This document shows, in pieces, positions 1-8,136 of a stretch of 64,000 bases of DNA. A program made the translations under genes and the position numbers. The stretch is from positions 1 through 64,000 of the forward strand of contig DATJBV010000009.1 in NCBI GenBank assembly GCA_035515055.1, read 5' to 3'. Source of the stretch: Pollutimonas sp035515055 (GTDB taxonomy: Bacteria > Pseudomonadota > Gammaproteobacteria > Burkholderiales > Burkholderiaceae_B). Every line of letters starts with the position of its first letter. The first letter of the stretch is position 1. The notes beneath the pieces are model-generated. The model saw only the letters and a program-made list of their open reading frames with translations. It did no database searches and was not told the DNA's origin.

Positions 1-80
1 GCTCGGATCGAGCCGGGTATCGCGCGCTGAGCGCAGTTTTTAATCTACGACTGCTTTTTGCATTGAATGGGGACAGAATC

Positions 81-1043
81 ATGAAAAAATTACTTAGCAC
101 TGGCCTGGTTGCCGCATTGGGTTTCGCCAGCACCGCGGCACTTGCCGCAAACGATTATCCCAATCAGCCCATACGGCTTATTGTTCCGTATTCGGCCGGT
201 GGCGTCACCGATCTGGTCGGACGGGCCTTGGCGGACGAGGTCGGTAAGCGCCTGGGACAATCGGTTGTGGTCGAGAACAAGACCGGCGCAAATGGCACCA
301 TGGGCGCCATCCAGATGCTGACCGCAAAGCCCGACGGCTACACCATTACGATGGTACCCATAGGCATTTACCGCATGCCACACATCACCGGCGCGTCTTA
401 CGACCCCGCCAAACATTTCACCTACATCTCGCAGGTGGCTGGCTATGACTACTACGTTGCGGTGAAGGCGGATTCGCCCTGGAAGACAATTGATGAATTC
501 GTGGCCTATGCCAAGAAAAACGTCGATAAAATTTCCTACGGTACGCCGGGCGCCTACAGCAGCCAGCATATTGCAATGGTCCAGCTCGGTGAAGTCGCCG
601 ACGTGAAGTGGACGCATGTTCCCTTCAAGGGCGAAGCCGATGCGCTTACCGGCGTGATGGGCAAGCATATCCAGACGCTGGTTGGTGCCAGCGGCATCCT
701 GCCGTATGTGGCTAGCGGCGACATGCGCGCATTGGCCGCCCTGGGCGAAACGCGGTCGAAAATGCTGCCTGATGTCCCGACACTGAAGGAATCCGGCTAC
801 AACGTGGTGCACACGTCGGCGTTCGGCATCGTCGGACCCAAGGGCATGCCTGAAGACGTCGTGAAGAAAATAGACGGCGCCATTGGCGCTGTCATGAGCG
901 ATCCCGTCTTTGTGGACAAGTTGATCAACTTTGGCGTTTCGCCGCTGTATCTTGATCACCAGGCGTATACAGCCTCGGCGATGCGCAGCGTGGTCGACGA
1001 AAAGAAGACCATAGAAAAACTGGGCGATATCGCCACGAAGTAA
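81..1043 (+). CDS. Bug family (TctC-type) periplasmic solute-binding protein
   Basis: Predicted extracytoplasmic receptor of 320 residues for a carboxylate or related small molecule, of the Bug/tripartite tricarboxylate receptor family. The N-terminus MKKLLSTGLVAALGFASTAALAA is a Sec signal peptide with an AxA cleavage site. The mature part opens with YPNQPIRLIVPYSAGGVTD, the usual family start, and carries the later block VVVENKTGANGT. I chose ATG 81 because the in-frame TTG at 63 would add six residues before the signal peptide and GGGGA sits just upstream of 81. No TctA/TctB membrane subunits lie in the window, as is common for orphan Bug genes. It converges on the next gene across a hairpin. 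The ligand cannot be read from sequence. Confidence 0.93.
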   Translation: MKKLLSTGLVAALGFASTAALAANDYPNQPIRLIVPYSAGGVTDLVGRALADEVGKRLGQSVVVENKTGANGTMGAIQMLTAKPDGYTITMVPIGIYRMPHITGASYDPAKHFTYISQVAGYDYYVAVKADSPWKTIDEFVAYAKKNVDKISYGTPGAYSSQHIAMVQLGEVADVKWTHVPFKGEADALTGVMGKHIQTLVGASGILPYVASGDMRALAALGETRSKMLPDVPTLKESGYNVVHTSAFGIVGPKGMPEDVVKKIDGAIGAVMSDPVFVDKLINFGVSPLYLDHQAYTASAMRSVVDEKKTIEKLGDIATK

Positions 1044-1071
1044 CGTGGCGTGGCGCAGCCAGGCATAGGGG

Positions 1072-1100
1072 ATGGGCCGGTAACGTTGTTACTGGCCCAT
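1072..1100. terminator. Bidirectional hairpin terminator between convergent genes
   Basis: Two 13-base arms, ATGGGCCGGTAAC (1072-1084) and GTTACTGGCCCAT (1088-1100), pair with one G-U wobble around a 3-base loop. The hairpin lies between the stops of the Bug gene (1043) and the leftward DUF533 gene (1106). A strong U-tract is absent, so the terminator call is inferred from the stem and the convergent position. Confidence 0.65.
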
Positions 1101-1105
1101 TGTCG

Positions 1106-1807
1106 TTATTGCCTCGGCGCCGCAAGTTTGGCGTGTAGTTCCGCCTTCAGGCCCGGATCCAGATTCAAGCTGCGGGCCAATTCGTCCAGGTAAGCGCGTT
1201 CCATGAACGTTTCCTCGTCGACGACCAGCAGGCTGGCCAAGTAAATCTCGGCGCCCAATTGCGGCGTCGACGCCAGTGCCGCTATCTCGGACGGATTGGC
1301 GGGCTTTTCCAGTTCCGCTTCAAACCAGGCGACATCGGTGGCGTCTTGGGAAAACTTGCTGACTTCAGCGTCGAGCAATTGCTTTTCCTGGTTGCCGATA
1401 TGGCCGTCCGCCTTGGCGGCGGCGATCATGGCCGCAAGAATGACCCGGCTTTGTTGCTCCGGTCCGGGCAATGCGGCTGGCTGATTGATGGGCACTGGCG
1501 GCATATTGCCGGCACTAGCGTTGGCCGACGGCGCGGCGGACTTTTTTTGCTCCCAGTCTTGATACGCTTTCAGTGCAAGCGCGCCCAAGGCGGCAGCGCC
1601 CCCATAGGCGGCGACACTGCCGCCCATTTTTCGGAATTTCTTGTTTCCAAGCAGCAGGCCGAGCGCGCCGCCCGCGAGTGCGCCGCCGCCAAATCCGCCC
1701 ATGGTGGTTCCCAGCCCCTGTCCCGGCGTGTTCAACTTGGCGCTCGCGTCTTGCGCCAGTCCTTGGCCGGACTGCAATAGCTGCTGCAAAAGTCGCTGAA
1801 TAGACAT
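1106..1807 (-). CDS. DUF533 / TerB-like protein (YebE family)
   Basis: A 233-residue protein of the DUF533 (YebE-like) family, whose role is not established. The N-terminal half is rich in Gly and Ala, with a hydrophobic stretch around residues 40-75 (GFGGGALAGGALGLLLGNKK). The C-terminal half (about residues 120-230) resembles a TerB-like helical fold, including ILAAMIAAAKADGHIGNQEK and an acidic YLDELARSLNLDPGLK segment. The start is the ATG at 1807 (MSIQRLLQQLL); an upstream in-frame start would add 12 residues of no family character. It lies downstream of the leftward catabolic genes with a 42-base gap, so it may be read with them, but nothing ties it functionally to them. Confidence 0.85.
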   Translation of the reverse strand: MSIQRLLQQLLQSGQGLAQDASAKLNTPGQGLGTTMGGFGGGALAGGALGLLLGNKKFRKMGGSVAAYGGAAALGALALKAYQDWEQKKSAAPSANASAGNMPPVPINQPAALPGPEQQSRVILAAMIAAAKADGHIGNQEKQLLDAEVSKFSQDATDVAWFEAELEKPANPSEIAALASTPQLGAEIYLASLLVVDEETFMERAYLDELARSLNLDPGLKAELHAKLAAPRQ

Positions 1808-1849
1808 GGTGTGATCCTGTAGTGGAGATGCGCAATAGAACAAGCGGTA

Positions 1850-2785
1850 TTAAGGAATATTAGCAAGTTCGGCTTTGCGGCGTATCAACTCTATCAACAG
1901 TGCATCGCGCTGGGCGACCACCGCCGCCATGTCCCACGACTGGGTTTGCGCATTGGACCCTTCAGCGATTTTCTTCTTGATCGCGTCGGATATCCTGATT
2001 TGGGAAAGGTCTTGCCACCACCCGTCTATCGGTTCCCCCAGGTGGTCAAGTAGGTGTTGCATGCCTCCGGGGCCACCCGACAAGTGCAGATTGGCGAAGG
2101 GACCGAGTATCGCCCAGCGCAGGCCAGGCCCGGCACTGATTGCCGCGTCTATGTCTTCGACAGTGGCGACGCCGGCGTCGACCAAGCCGAAGGCTTCGCG
2201 CCACAGAGCGGCTTGCAAGCGGTTGGCGATGTGGCCTTTGACTTCCTTATTGATTTGAATAGGGCGCTTGCCCACGGACTCGTAAAAGGCCATGGCCGAT
2301 GCGATTGCATCCGGCGTGGTCAGCTTGCCGCCCACGACTTCCACCAGCGGAATGAGGTGGGGCGGATTGAATGGATGGCCAATCAGTACGCGGCCCGGCT
2401 TGGCGCAGGCGTCCTGGAACTGAGAGGCCATGATGCCCGATGAACTGCTTGCCAGGATGGCGTGATCCGGTGCCGCGGCGTCCAGCTCGGCGAAGAGTCG
2501 ACGTTTTACATCGACCCGCTCGGGGCCGTTTTCCTGCACAAAGTCTACGTCCTTGACCGCCGCTTGTGGGTCGGCATGGAAAGACAAATTATCTTGCGAT
2601 GCGCCCGGTGCGGACCCTAAGGCCTGTGCCCCTTCCCACTGCTGCGCCACCAGGGCGCGCAGCCGGTCTTCGGCGCCAGGAGCTGGATCGCTGGCCGCGA
2701 CCTGGAGCCCGCGTGAAAGAAAGCAGGTTGCCCAGCTTGCCCCGATGACGCCGGTGCCTATGACTGCGACTTTGCGGAATTTCAT
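1850..2785 (-). CDS. 3-hydroxyacyl-CoA dehydrogenase family protein (lambda-crystallin / L-carnitine dehydrogenase-like)
   Basis: An NAD-dependent dehydrogenase of 311 residues that oxidises a 3-hydroxy acid or 3-hydroxyacyl-CoA. The Rossmann motif VAVIGTGVIGASWA is at residues 7-20, followed by VQENGPERVDVK and ASSSSGI in the NAD domain. The catalytic-region block GHPFNPPHLIPLVEVVGG and the helix block KGHIANRLQAALWREA mark the subgroup with lambda-crystallin (L-gulonate 3-dehydrogenase) and L-carnitine dehydrogenase rather than fatty-acid FadB. The length fits the single-module form. It lies 38 bases after the crotonase gene in the leftward operon and could oxidise a hydroxylated intermediate. 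The substrate is unknown. Confidence 0.85.
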   Translation of the reverse strand: MKFRKVAVIGTGVIGASWATCFLSRGLQVAASDPAPGAEDRLRALVAQQWEGAQALGSAPGASQDNLSFHADPQAAVKDVDFVQENGPERVDVKRRLFAELDAAAPDHAILASSSSGIMASQFQDACAKPGRVLIGHPFNPPHLIPLVEVVGGKLTTPDAIASAMAFYESVGKRPIQINKEVKGHIANRLQAALWREAFGLVDAGVATVEDIDAAISAGPGLRWAILGPFANLHLSGGPGGMQHLLDHLGEPIDGWWQDLSQIRISDAIKKKIAEGSNAQTQSWDMAAVVAQRDALLIELIRRKAELANIP

Positions 2786-2823
2786 ATTATTTGTCTCCGT
2801 TAAAGCCCCAGTATAAGCAGCGT

Positions 2824-3540
2824 CTACTTCAGATACGCAGCAATGCGCTGCTTTATTCCCGGCTCCGCCGCTGACCGCGCCAGCAGCGACATGTCGGTAT
2901 GCGCCGTGGATTCCGGACTCAGCGCCGAATAAAGGAGTTCAAGGTAAGTATGGGTGTCGGGCCGCACCTGCTCGCCTAGTTGGGCGATGCGGGCGTCCCA
3001 GTCGGCCACATCCACTACGGCGTTGGCGAGCTTGTCGTGTAGCGCTTGCGGCGCGGAGAGCACCTCGCCGGTTTCCAGTATGACGCGTGCGCGGTCGCGC
3101 CCGGTAAGTCCCGCCAAACGGTTGGTGCCCAGGACCAGGCCGAACTTGATGCCAGGAAATACAAAAGTTGATTCAGGCGCGGCAATGCGCAGCTTGCAGG
3201 CGGCGAAGATGTCGGCACCGGCGCCGAAGTTGCGGCCATGAGCGAACGCAGCCGTCAGAAGACGCGAGTTTGCGATCTTCTGCAAGAGCGTCTCGATACG
3301 TACGAAGCGCCAGAGCAAATCGCCTTCGCTCTGTGATTCGTACGCTTCAAAATCGAAGCCGGCCGAAAAGTTCTTGCCGCTGCCGGTGAATACCACTGCC
3401 CGCGCACCGGACCCCTCCGCATCGCTAAAGGCGGCGATCAGCTTCTCGACGATTTCCAGGGAAAGCGAATTGCGCTTTTCGGGGCGGTTCAAGGTAATGC
3501 GTACGAGGTGTGGGGTAAAGGCCTGGACGGTGACGGGCAT
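2824..3540 (-). CDS. Crotonase (enoyl-CoA hydratase/isomerase) family protein, atypical active site
   Basis: A cytoplasmic crotonase-fold enzyme of 238 residues acting on a CoA thioester. The oxyanion-hole segment GSGKNFSAGFDFEAYE is at residues 54-68. In the second catalytic region, HGRNFGAGADIF (about 101-112), Asp110 stands where enoyl-CoA hydratases have the first catalytic Glu. The normal 'PE' of the second Glu reads PG (Gly130). Simple hydratase chemistry is therefore doubtful, and isomerase, hydrolase or lyase activity is possible. I use the ATG at 3540 (MPVTVQAF); an in-frame TTG at 3555 adds five residues, and neither start has a strong ribosome site. It follows the CoA-transferase by 40 bases in the leftward operon. 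Confidence 0.85.
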   Translation of the reverse strand: MPVTVQAFTPHLVRITLNRPEKRNSLSLEIVEKLIAAFSDAEGSGARAVVFTGSGKNFSAGFDFEAYESQSEGDLLWRFVRIETLLQKIANSRLLTAAFAHGRNFGAGADIFAACKLRIAAPESTFVFPGIKFGLVLGTNRLAGLTGRDRARVILETGEVLSAPQALHDKLANAVVDVADWDARIAQLGEQVRPDTHTYLELLYSALSPESTAHTDMSLLARSAAEPGIKQRIAAYLK

Positions 3541-3580
3541 GGAAAGAAAGCTCAAGAAAGGTTAACGGGCGGCAGGTGCA

Positions 3581-4735
3581 TCAGCACGTGGGTACCAGAC
3601 GATCCAGCACTTCGGCGGTATTTGCGCCAAGCGCCGGCGGCATCAAACGGATAGGAGAGGCAACACCGTTGAATTTGAGCGGCGAGGCGAAAGTGCGGGT
3701 CTTGACGCCATTAGGCAGCTCGATGTCCTGCACCCACTCCATATGTTCCACCTGGGGATCGTTCAGAATATCCGAATAGCTATTGATGGGCGCGCATGGT
3801 ACGCCTTTATCGCGGAACACCTGTAGCCAATGCTCGGCTCCCTTCAAGACAAAGATGTCTTCCAGGAGGTTCTTGATGGTTTCCTGATGCTGCGCGCGCA
3901 ACGTGGTTGACCCGAAGTCGGGATTTTCAATAAGGTCGGGGCGTCCTACCGCATGGCAAACGTGGTGCCACAGGGCATTGTTTCCCGCGGCCAGGGCGAA
4001 ATACCCGTCGCTGCAGCGGAAGGCCTGATACGGCGCGTTCCGGGGATGTGCCGACCCAAGTTTGCGGGGATTGTTGCCGGTACCGAAATATTCCGACGTT
4101 TGCAGTGCTCCGATCGCCAGGGTCGCGCCCAGCATGGAAACGTCTATATGTGTTCCTTTGCCGGTGCGTTCTACGTCCCGCATGGTGCTGGCGATGGCGA
4201 AGGCCGCGTACAGCCCGGCGGAAAAGTCGGCAATAGGTACGCCGCATTTCACCGGAGGCCCGTCGTTGGTGCCGGTGACGGCCATGACGCCGCTCATTGC
4301 CTGTATGGTCAGATCGAAGCCGCCTTCCTGGGAGCGGGGGCCGCTTTGACCATAGGCCGAGATCGAGCAATACACCAGCTTTTCGTTCAGCTTGCTTACG
4401 GTTTCGTAGTCGAGCCCAAGGCGCTTCATGACGCCGGGGCGGTTGTTTTCGACCAGGACGTCGGCGGACTTGATTATGTCCAGGACCAGATCGCGGTCTG
4501 CCGGTACCTTCAAGTTGAAGGTGACGGATTTCTTGTTGCGATTGAGCGACGCGAAGTTTTCGCTGTAGCCCTGCGTAATGGGCGGCCAGCTGCGCAGGGT
4601 GTCGCCCCCTTCCGGATGCTCGATCTTCAGGACTTCAGCACCCATATCGGCGAGAAGCATGCCGCAAAATGGGCCTGCGGCGACATTGCATAACTCAATG
4701 ACGGTCAGCCCTTGTAAAGGTTGTGCAGTTGACAT
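3581..4735 (-). CDS. Family III CoA-transferase (CaiB/BaiF)
   Basis: A CoA-transferase of 384 residues that moves CoA between an acyl-CoA donor and a carboxylic acid. Family blocks seen are LTVIELCNVAAGPFCGMLLADMGAEV, VLVENNRPGVMKRLGLDY and the glycine-rich GTHIDVSMLG region. Asp170 in VPIADFSAG aligns with the aspartate that forms the acyl anhydride in formyl-CoA transferase. The start at 4735 (MSTAQPLQG) has AAGGA seven bases upstream; the longer in-frame start has none. It is the second gene of the leftward operon after the Bug receptor, so a natural reading is that it activates the imported acid with CoA. Confidence 0.92.
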   Translation of the reverse strand: MSTAQPLQGLTVIELCNVAAGPFCGMLLADMGAEVLKIEHPEGGDTLRSWPPITQGYSENFASLNRNKKSVTFNLKVPADRDLVLDIIKSADVLVENNRPGVMKRLGLDYETVSKLNEKLVYCSISAYGQSGPRSQEGGFDLTIQAMSGVMAVTGTNDGPPVKCGVPIADFSAGLYAAFAIASTMRDVERTGKGTHIDVSMLGATLAIGALQTSEYFGTGNNPRKLGSAHPRNAPYQAFRCSDGYFALAAGNNALWHHVCHAVGRPDLIENPDFGSTTLRAQHQETIKNLLEDIFVLKGAEHWLQVFRDKGVPCAPINSYSDILNDPQVEHMEWVQDIELPNGVKTRTFASPLKFNGVASPIRLMPPALGANTAEVLDRLVPTC

Positions 4736-4789
4736 GGTTTTCCTTGTTTCTTTAGATGATCGCATACCGGCCGGAGGCGGTGCTACTGA

Positions 4790-5770
4790 TTATTCAGCTG
4801 TGGCGCCGGAAATTTTCACGGCTTCGCCCCACGTCTTGATTTCTTTCAACAAGCGCGCCTGGGCTTCTTCGGCTGTACCGCCCGTCAACTTGACGCCCTG
4901 CTTGATATACAGTTCGCTGAAGCTTGGGTCGACGAGTACGTCGTTGATGGTTTTGTTCAGTTTTTCAATGACATCGGCTGGAGTGCCAGCGGGTGTCATG
5001 ACCGAGAACCAGGAAGTGACTTTGAAGTCGGGGAAGCCCTGTTCGGCAACGGTCGGCATATTGGGCACCCGCGGTACACGCGCGTCCGATGTCTGGCCCA
5101 GGGGAATCAACTTGCCGGCCTCGACCTGGGGCAGCATGAGAAACAGCGTGTCGAACACGAATGTGGTGCGCCCGGCGACCAGATCCATGACGGACGGTGA
5201 GCTGCCGCGGTAAGGAACGTGGGTTGCCTTGACGTCGGCCTTGTTCAGGAACAAGGCGGTTGCCAGGTGGGGTGATCCACCCATGCCCGAGGAACCGTAG
5301 GTGACGTTTTGTCCGCCTTTCTTCATCAAGTCCACCAATTCGCCGACGGTCTTGATCTTGCTGTCGGGATGAACGGCCAGGATCAAAGGCATCTCGGCCA
5401 CGTGGGCGACTGTATAAAAGTCCTTGACCGTGTCGTAGGGAAGTTGCTTGTAGAGGGTGGGGTTGATTGCGATAGGAGTGGCCGCCCATAAAAGCGTGTA
5501 ACCATCCGCCTTGGCGCGAGCAACGCGCTGGGTTCCGATGACAGTGCCGCCGCCGCCCTTGTTCTCCACGACAACGGATACGCCCAGGCGGTCTGTCATT
5601 CCTTTCGCAATACCGCGGGCCAATGTGTCGGATGTTCCGCCTGGCGGGAACGGTACGACGAGCGTGATGGGTTGTTCGGGGTACGCTGTTGCCGCGGCGG
5701 CGGTGCCAATGAGGGCAGAGCAACCGATGATTGCCGCGAGGGCGGTGAGGCAGGCTTTCTTTGCAAGCAT
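4790..5770 (-). CDS. Bug family (TctC-type) periplasmic solute-binding protein
   Basis: The second Bug receptor in the window, 326 residues. It has a signal peptide MLAKKACLTALAAIIGCSALIGTAAA, the mature start YPEQPITLVVPFPPGGTSDTLAR, and the VVVENKGGGGTVIGTQ block typical of the family. The start at 5770 is preceded by GGAGA. It is the first gene of the leftward operon from the bidirectional promoter, ahead of CoA-transferase, crotonase and dehydrogenase genes. It is therefore likely to bind the substrate of this pathway or one of its relatives. The membrane subunits needed for uptake are not in the window. Confidence 0.94.
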   Translation of the reverse strand: MLAKKACLTALAAIIGCSALIGTAAAATAYPEQPITLVVPFPPGGTSDTLARGIAKGMTDRLGVSVVVENKGGGGTVIGTQRVARAKADGYTLLWAATPIAINPTLYKQLPYDTVKDFYTVAHVAEMPLILAVHPDSKIKTVGELVDLMKKGGQNVTYGSSGMGGSPHLATALFLNKADVKATHVPYRGSSPSVMDLVAGRTTFVFDTLFLMLPQVEAGKLIPLGQTSDARVPRVPNMPTVAEQGFPDFKVTSWFSVMTPAGTPADVIEKLNKTINDVLVDPSFSELYIKQGVKLTGGTAEEAQARLLKEIKTWGEAVKISGATAE

Positions 5771-5790
5771 AGTTTTGTCTCCGTTAATGT

Positions 5791-5819
5791 TTTATATAAT
5801 GGAACAGTGTTCCAGTAAA
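5791..5819 (-). promoter_or_regulatory. Sigma-70-like promoter for the leftward catabolic operon
   Basis: On the minus strand, TTTACT (5819-5814) and TATAAA (5796-5791) form -35 and -10 boxes with a 17-base spacer. The spacer contains 14 of the 15 bases of the TGGAA-N5-TTCCA palindrome, and the palindrome's last base falls in the -35 box. Bound repressor would therefore block polymerase directly. The box is about 20 bases upstream of the Bug start codon. Confidence 0.65.
5800..5814. promoter_or_regulatory. Perfect palindromic operator, IclR-type (TGGAA-N5-TTCCA)
   Basis: TGGAACAGTGTTCCA is a perfect 15-base palindrome about an odd centre. It has the TGGAA-N5-TTCCA form known for E. coli IclR sites. 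It sits between the -35 and -10 boxes of the leftward promoter, and an IclR-family gene closes the rightward gene run at 11829. Assignment to that regulator is inference. Confidence 0.6.
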
Positions 5820-5874
5820 AGGATAATAATCCAGCACTCTCCTTCGCGTCAACCTTTCATGCTTAAAAAAAATC

Positions 5875-5903
5875 TTGACGAATACGCCGCTCAGGTTTCT
5901 AAT
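5875..5903 (+). promoter_or_regulatory. Sigma-70-like promoter for the rightward catabolic operon
   Basis: TTGACG (5875-5880) and TCTAAT (5898-5903) are separated by 17 bases. Each box matches the consensus at five of six positions. It drives the acyl-CoA synthetase gene starting at 5951. Confidence 0.65.
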
Positions 5904-5906
5904 ATG

Positions 5907-5921
5907 AAAAACACTGTTCCA
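5907..5921. promoter_or_regulatory. Second, degenerate copy of the IclR-type operator
   Basis: AAAAACACTGTTCCA matches the perfect site at 5800-5814 at 11 of 15 positions, with one half-site (TGTTCCA) intact. It lies immediately downstream of the rightward -10 box, where bound protein would impede transcription start. It is weaker than the first site. Confidence 0.4.
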
Positions 5922-5950
5922 ACATTCGAAATAAACGGTAGGATGACAAA

Positions 5951-8098
5951 ATGATATCGAGCGGTATGGCGGTATGCGAGCCTGAGGCCTCGTCGCAGGT
6001 GGCTGCGTTGGACACGAACGCCCTAAAAGACCTGTTCAACCTCAAGTCGATCGCAGTCATCGGCGCCTCCGAGGACCAGTCCAAGTTCGGGGGCAGGCTG
6101 TTCAAGAATCTCCTGACTCACGGATTCCGGGGGCAGGTCTATCCGATCAACGTTGCGCGGGACGAGTTGTTCGGGCTGAAGACGTATCCCGATCTGACCG
6201 ACCTGCCAGAGACTCCGGACGCGTTCGTCATTGCGCTGCCCAGTCACTTGGTGAAAACGCATGTGGAGCGTGCCGCCGCCCTGGGGGTTAAGCTCGGAAT
6301 CATCATTTCATCCGGCTTTTCGGACGCGGGAGACGCCGGCCGTGCCGCGGAAGAGGAATTGGTGCAGATCGCCCGCGCAAATGGAATGCGGCTGATAGGG
6401 CCCAACTGCCTGGGCATGATAAGCCCGCAGAATGGCATCGTCTTGTGCTCCTCGCCGGTGGTCGATCGCCCTGATCTCCCCAAGCGTCCCATAGGCTTTG
6501 CCAGCCAGAGTGGCGCCCTGATGACCACCTTGTTCGATCGCGTCTGGTCCGAGGGTGGTGGCTTCACTCACGGTTTCTCGGTCGGCAATCAGGCCGATTT
6601 GGAAGTCTGCGACTTTATCGATTATTTCGTGGCTGATGAAGCGACAACCGTCATCTGCGCCTACATAGAAGGCTTGAAGGATGCCTCACGATTTCTTGAG
6701 TCGGCCAGGCGTGCGCGGGCCGCCGGCAAGCCGCTACTGGTTGTCAAGGCAGGCCGGTCGGAAGCGGGGCGGGAAGCGGCGTTTTCGCATACGGCAAGTA
6801 TTGCGGGCGACGCCGCCGTATTTGCGGCGGTGTGCCGCCAGGAAGGCATCATGCTGGTCGACGACATCAATATTATGTTCTCCGTTGCCAACGTGCTTGC
6901 ATCGCAACCCAGAAGGCCAATCCGCAATGTGGCCATTCTTACGCCCTCGGGCGGCGGTGGGGCGCTGGCCGCCGATGCGCTGGCTGAAGCCGGGATAGAC
7001 ATGGCCACGTTTGATGAAAAGGCCGCCGCAATGCTGTCCAAGCACTATCCGCCGGGCCAGGCTCAGAACCCGATCGACTTCGGTACCCGCGTGGGAACGG
7101 ATGAGTTGCTCAGTTCCCGAGAGACGGTTCAGGCCTTGCACCAGGATACGAACACCGACGCCATATTGTGCGTGATGGCCATGTCGCCCCTGTTCTGGCA
7201 ATTGCAGATTATCGATGCACAGATGGCCATGGCCGACCAGGCAACCAAGCCGGTCATTTTTGCGATCGATGCGGGAAGAACCTCTGATCCGGTCAGGGCG
7301 CGGTTGACGGAACTGGGCCTGCCCTACACCAATTCAACGGCCGACGCCGTCAAGGCGCTTGATTATTTGAAGAAGCTGGGTGCGCTGCAGCCATCGGCAG
7401 GCGCTGAGCGGCCGCAGGACTGCACAGCCGCCAACGCCCCTGCCAAGTCCGGGCAATACGACGAGGACCAAGCCAAGGGCATTCTCGCCAAATATGGTGT
7501 GGCCGTCAACGAAGGCGCGGTGGCAACAACGGCCGAGATGGCGGCCGGCATGGCCGCGAAGGTAGGCTTTCCGGTCGTCATGAAAATCGTGTCGCAAGAC
7601 ATCGTTCATAAATCCGATGTGGGCGGCGTGGTCGTCCGCCTGAGTAACGCCGACGAGGTGACTGCGGCTTATAACACCATGCTCCAGACGGTGAAGTCGC
7701 ATGTTCCCAATGCCAGGATCGAAGGAGTGCTCGTTCAGCGCATGGTAGAAGGCAGCCTGGAAATGATCGTGGGCGCGCGCAAGGATGTGGAGTTTGGTCC
7801 GGTTGTCGTATTTGGCGCCGGCGGCGTACTGGTGGAAATGCTGCCCGACAGATTCATCGCCACCGCGCCGCTGTCGAAGGCGCAGGTGCTGGAGGGCCTG
7901 CAATCGCTGCCCATATGGAAAATGCTCGCAGGGTACCGGGGCCGTACGCTCGATTACGAAGCACTGGTCGATACGATCGTGCGCGTGAGCTGGCTGGCGT
8001 GGGACCTGCGTGACTATGAGTTTGAGCTCGACGTGAACCCCGTGCTGGTCGGATCCGATCACGCCACCGCCGTCGACGCCCGCCTGCTGATTGTTTGA
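5951..8098 (+). CDS. ADP-forming acyl-CoA synthetase (acetate--CoA ligase family, fused subunits)
   Basis: A fused ADP-forming (NDP-forming) acyl-CoA synthetase of 715 residues that makes or uses acyl-CoA with ATP through a phosphohistidine. The N-terminal CoA-binding domain shows IAVIGASEDQSKFGGRLFKNL (about 33-53). The succinyl-CoA-ligase-like flavodoxin region carries GPNCLGMI and GFASQSGALMT. The C-terminal ATP-grasp part (about 490-715) contains KSGQYDEDQAKGILAKYG, FPVVMKIVSQDIVHKSDVGG and FGPVVVFGAGG. The start at 5951 has GGTAGGA upstream. It is the first gene of the rightward operon and probably activates the acid substrate or recovers energy from a CoA product. Confidence 0.9.
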   Translation: MISSGMAVCEPEASSQVAALDTNALKDLFNLKSIAVIGASEDQSKFGGRLFKNLLTHGFRGQVYPINVARDELFGLKTYPDLTDLPETPDAFVIALPSHLVKTHVERAAALGVKLGIIISSGFSDAGDAGRAAEEELVQIARANGMRLIGPNCLGMISPQNGIVLCSSPVVDRPDLPKRPIGFASQSGALMTTLFDRVWSEGGGFTHGFSVGNQADLEVCDFIDYFVADEATTVICAYIEGLKDASRFLESARRARAAGKPLLVVKAGRSEAGREAAFSHTASIAGDAAVFAAVCRQEGIMLVDDINIMFSVANVLASQPRRPIRNVAILTPSGGGGALAADALAEAGIDMATFDEKAAAMLSKHYPPGQAQNPIDFGTRVGTDELLSSRETVQALHQDTNTDAILCVMAMSPLFWQLQIIDAQMAMADQATKPVIFAIDAGRTSDPVRARLTELGLPYTNSTADAVKALDYLKKLGALQPSAGAERPQDCTAANAPAKSGQYDEDQAKGILAKYGVAVNEGAVATTAEMAAGMAAKVGFPVVMKIVSQDIVHKSDVGGVVVRLSNADEVTAAYNTMLQTVKSHVPNARIEGVLVQRMVEGSLEMIVGARKDVEFGPVVVFGAGGVLVEMLPDRFIATAPLSKAQVLEGLQSLPIWKMLAGYRGRTLDYEALVDTIVRVSWLAWDLRDYEFELDVNPVLVGSDHATAVDARLLIV

Positions 8099-8136
8099 TC
8101 GTTTAGTTTTTAATTGACAAAGCCAAGGAGTGAGAC

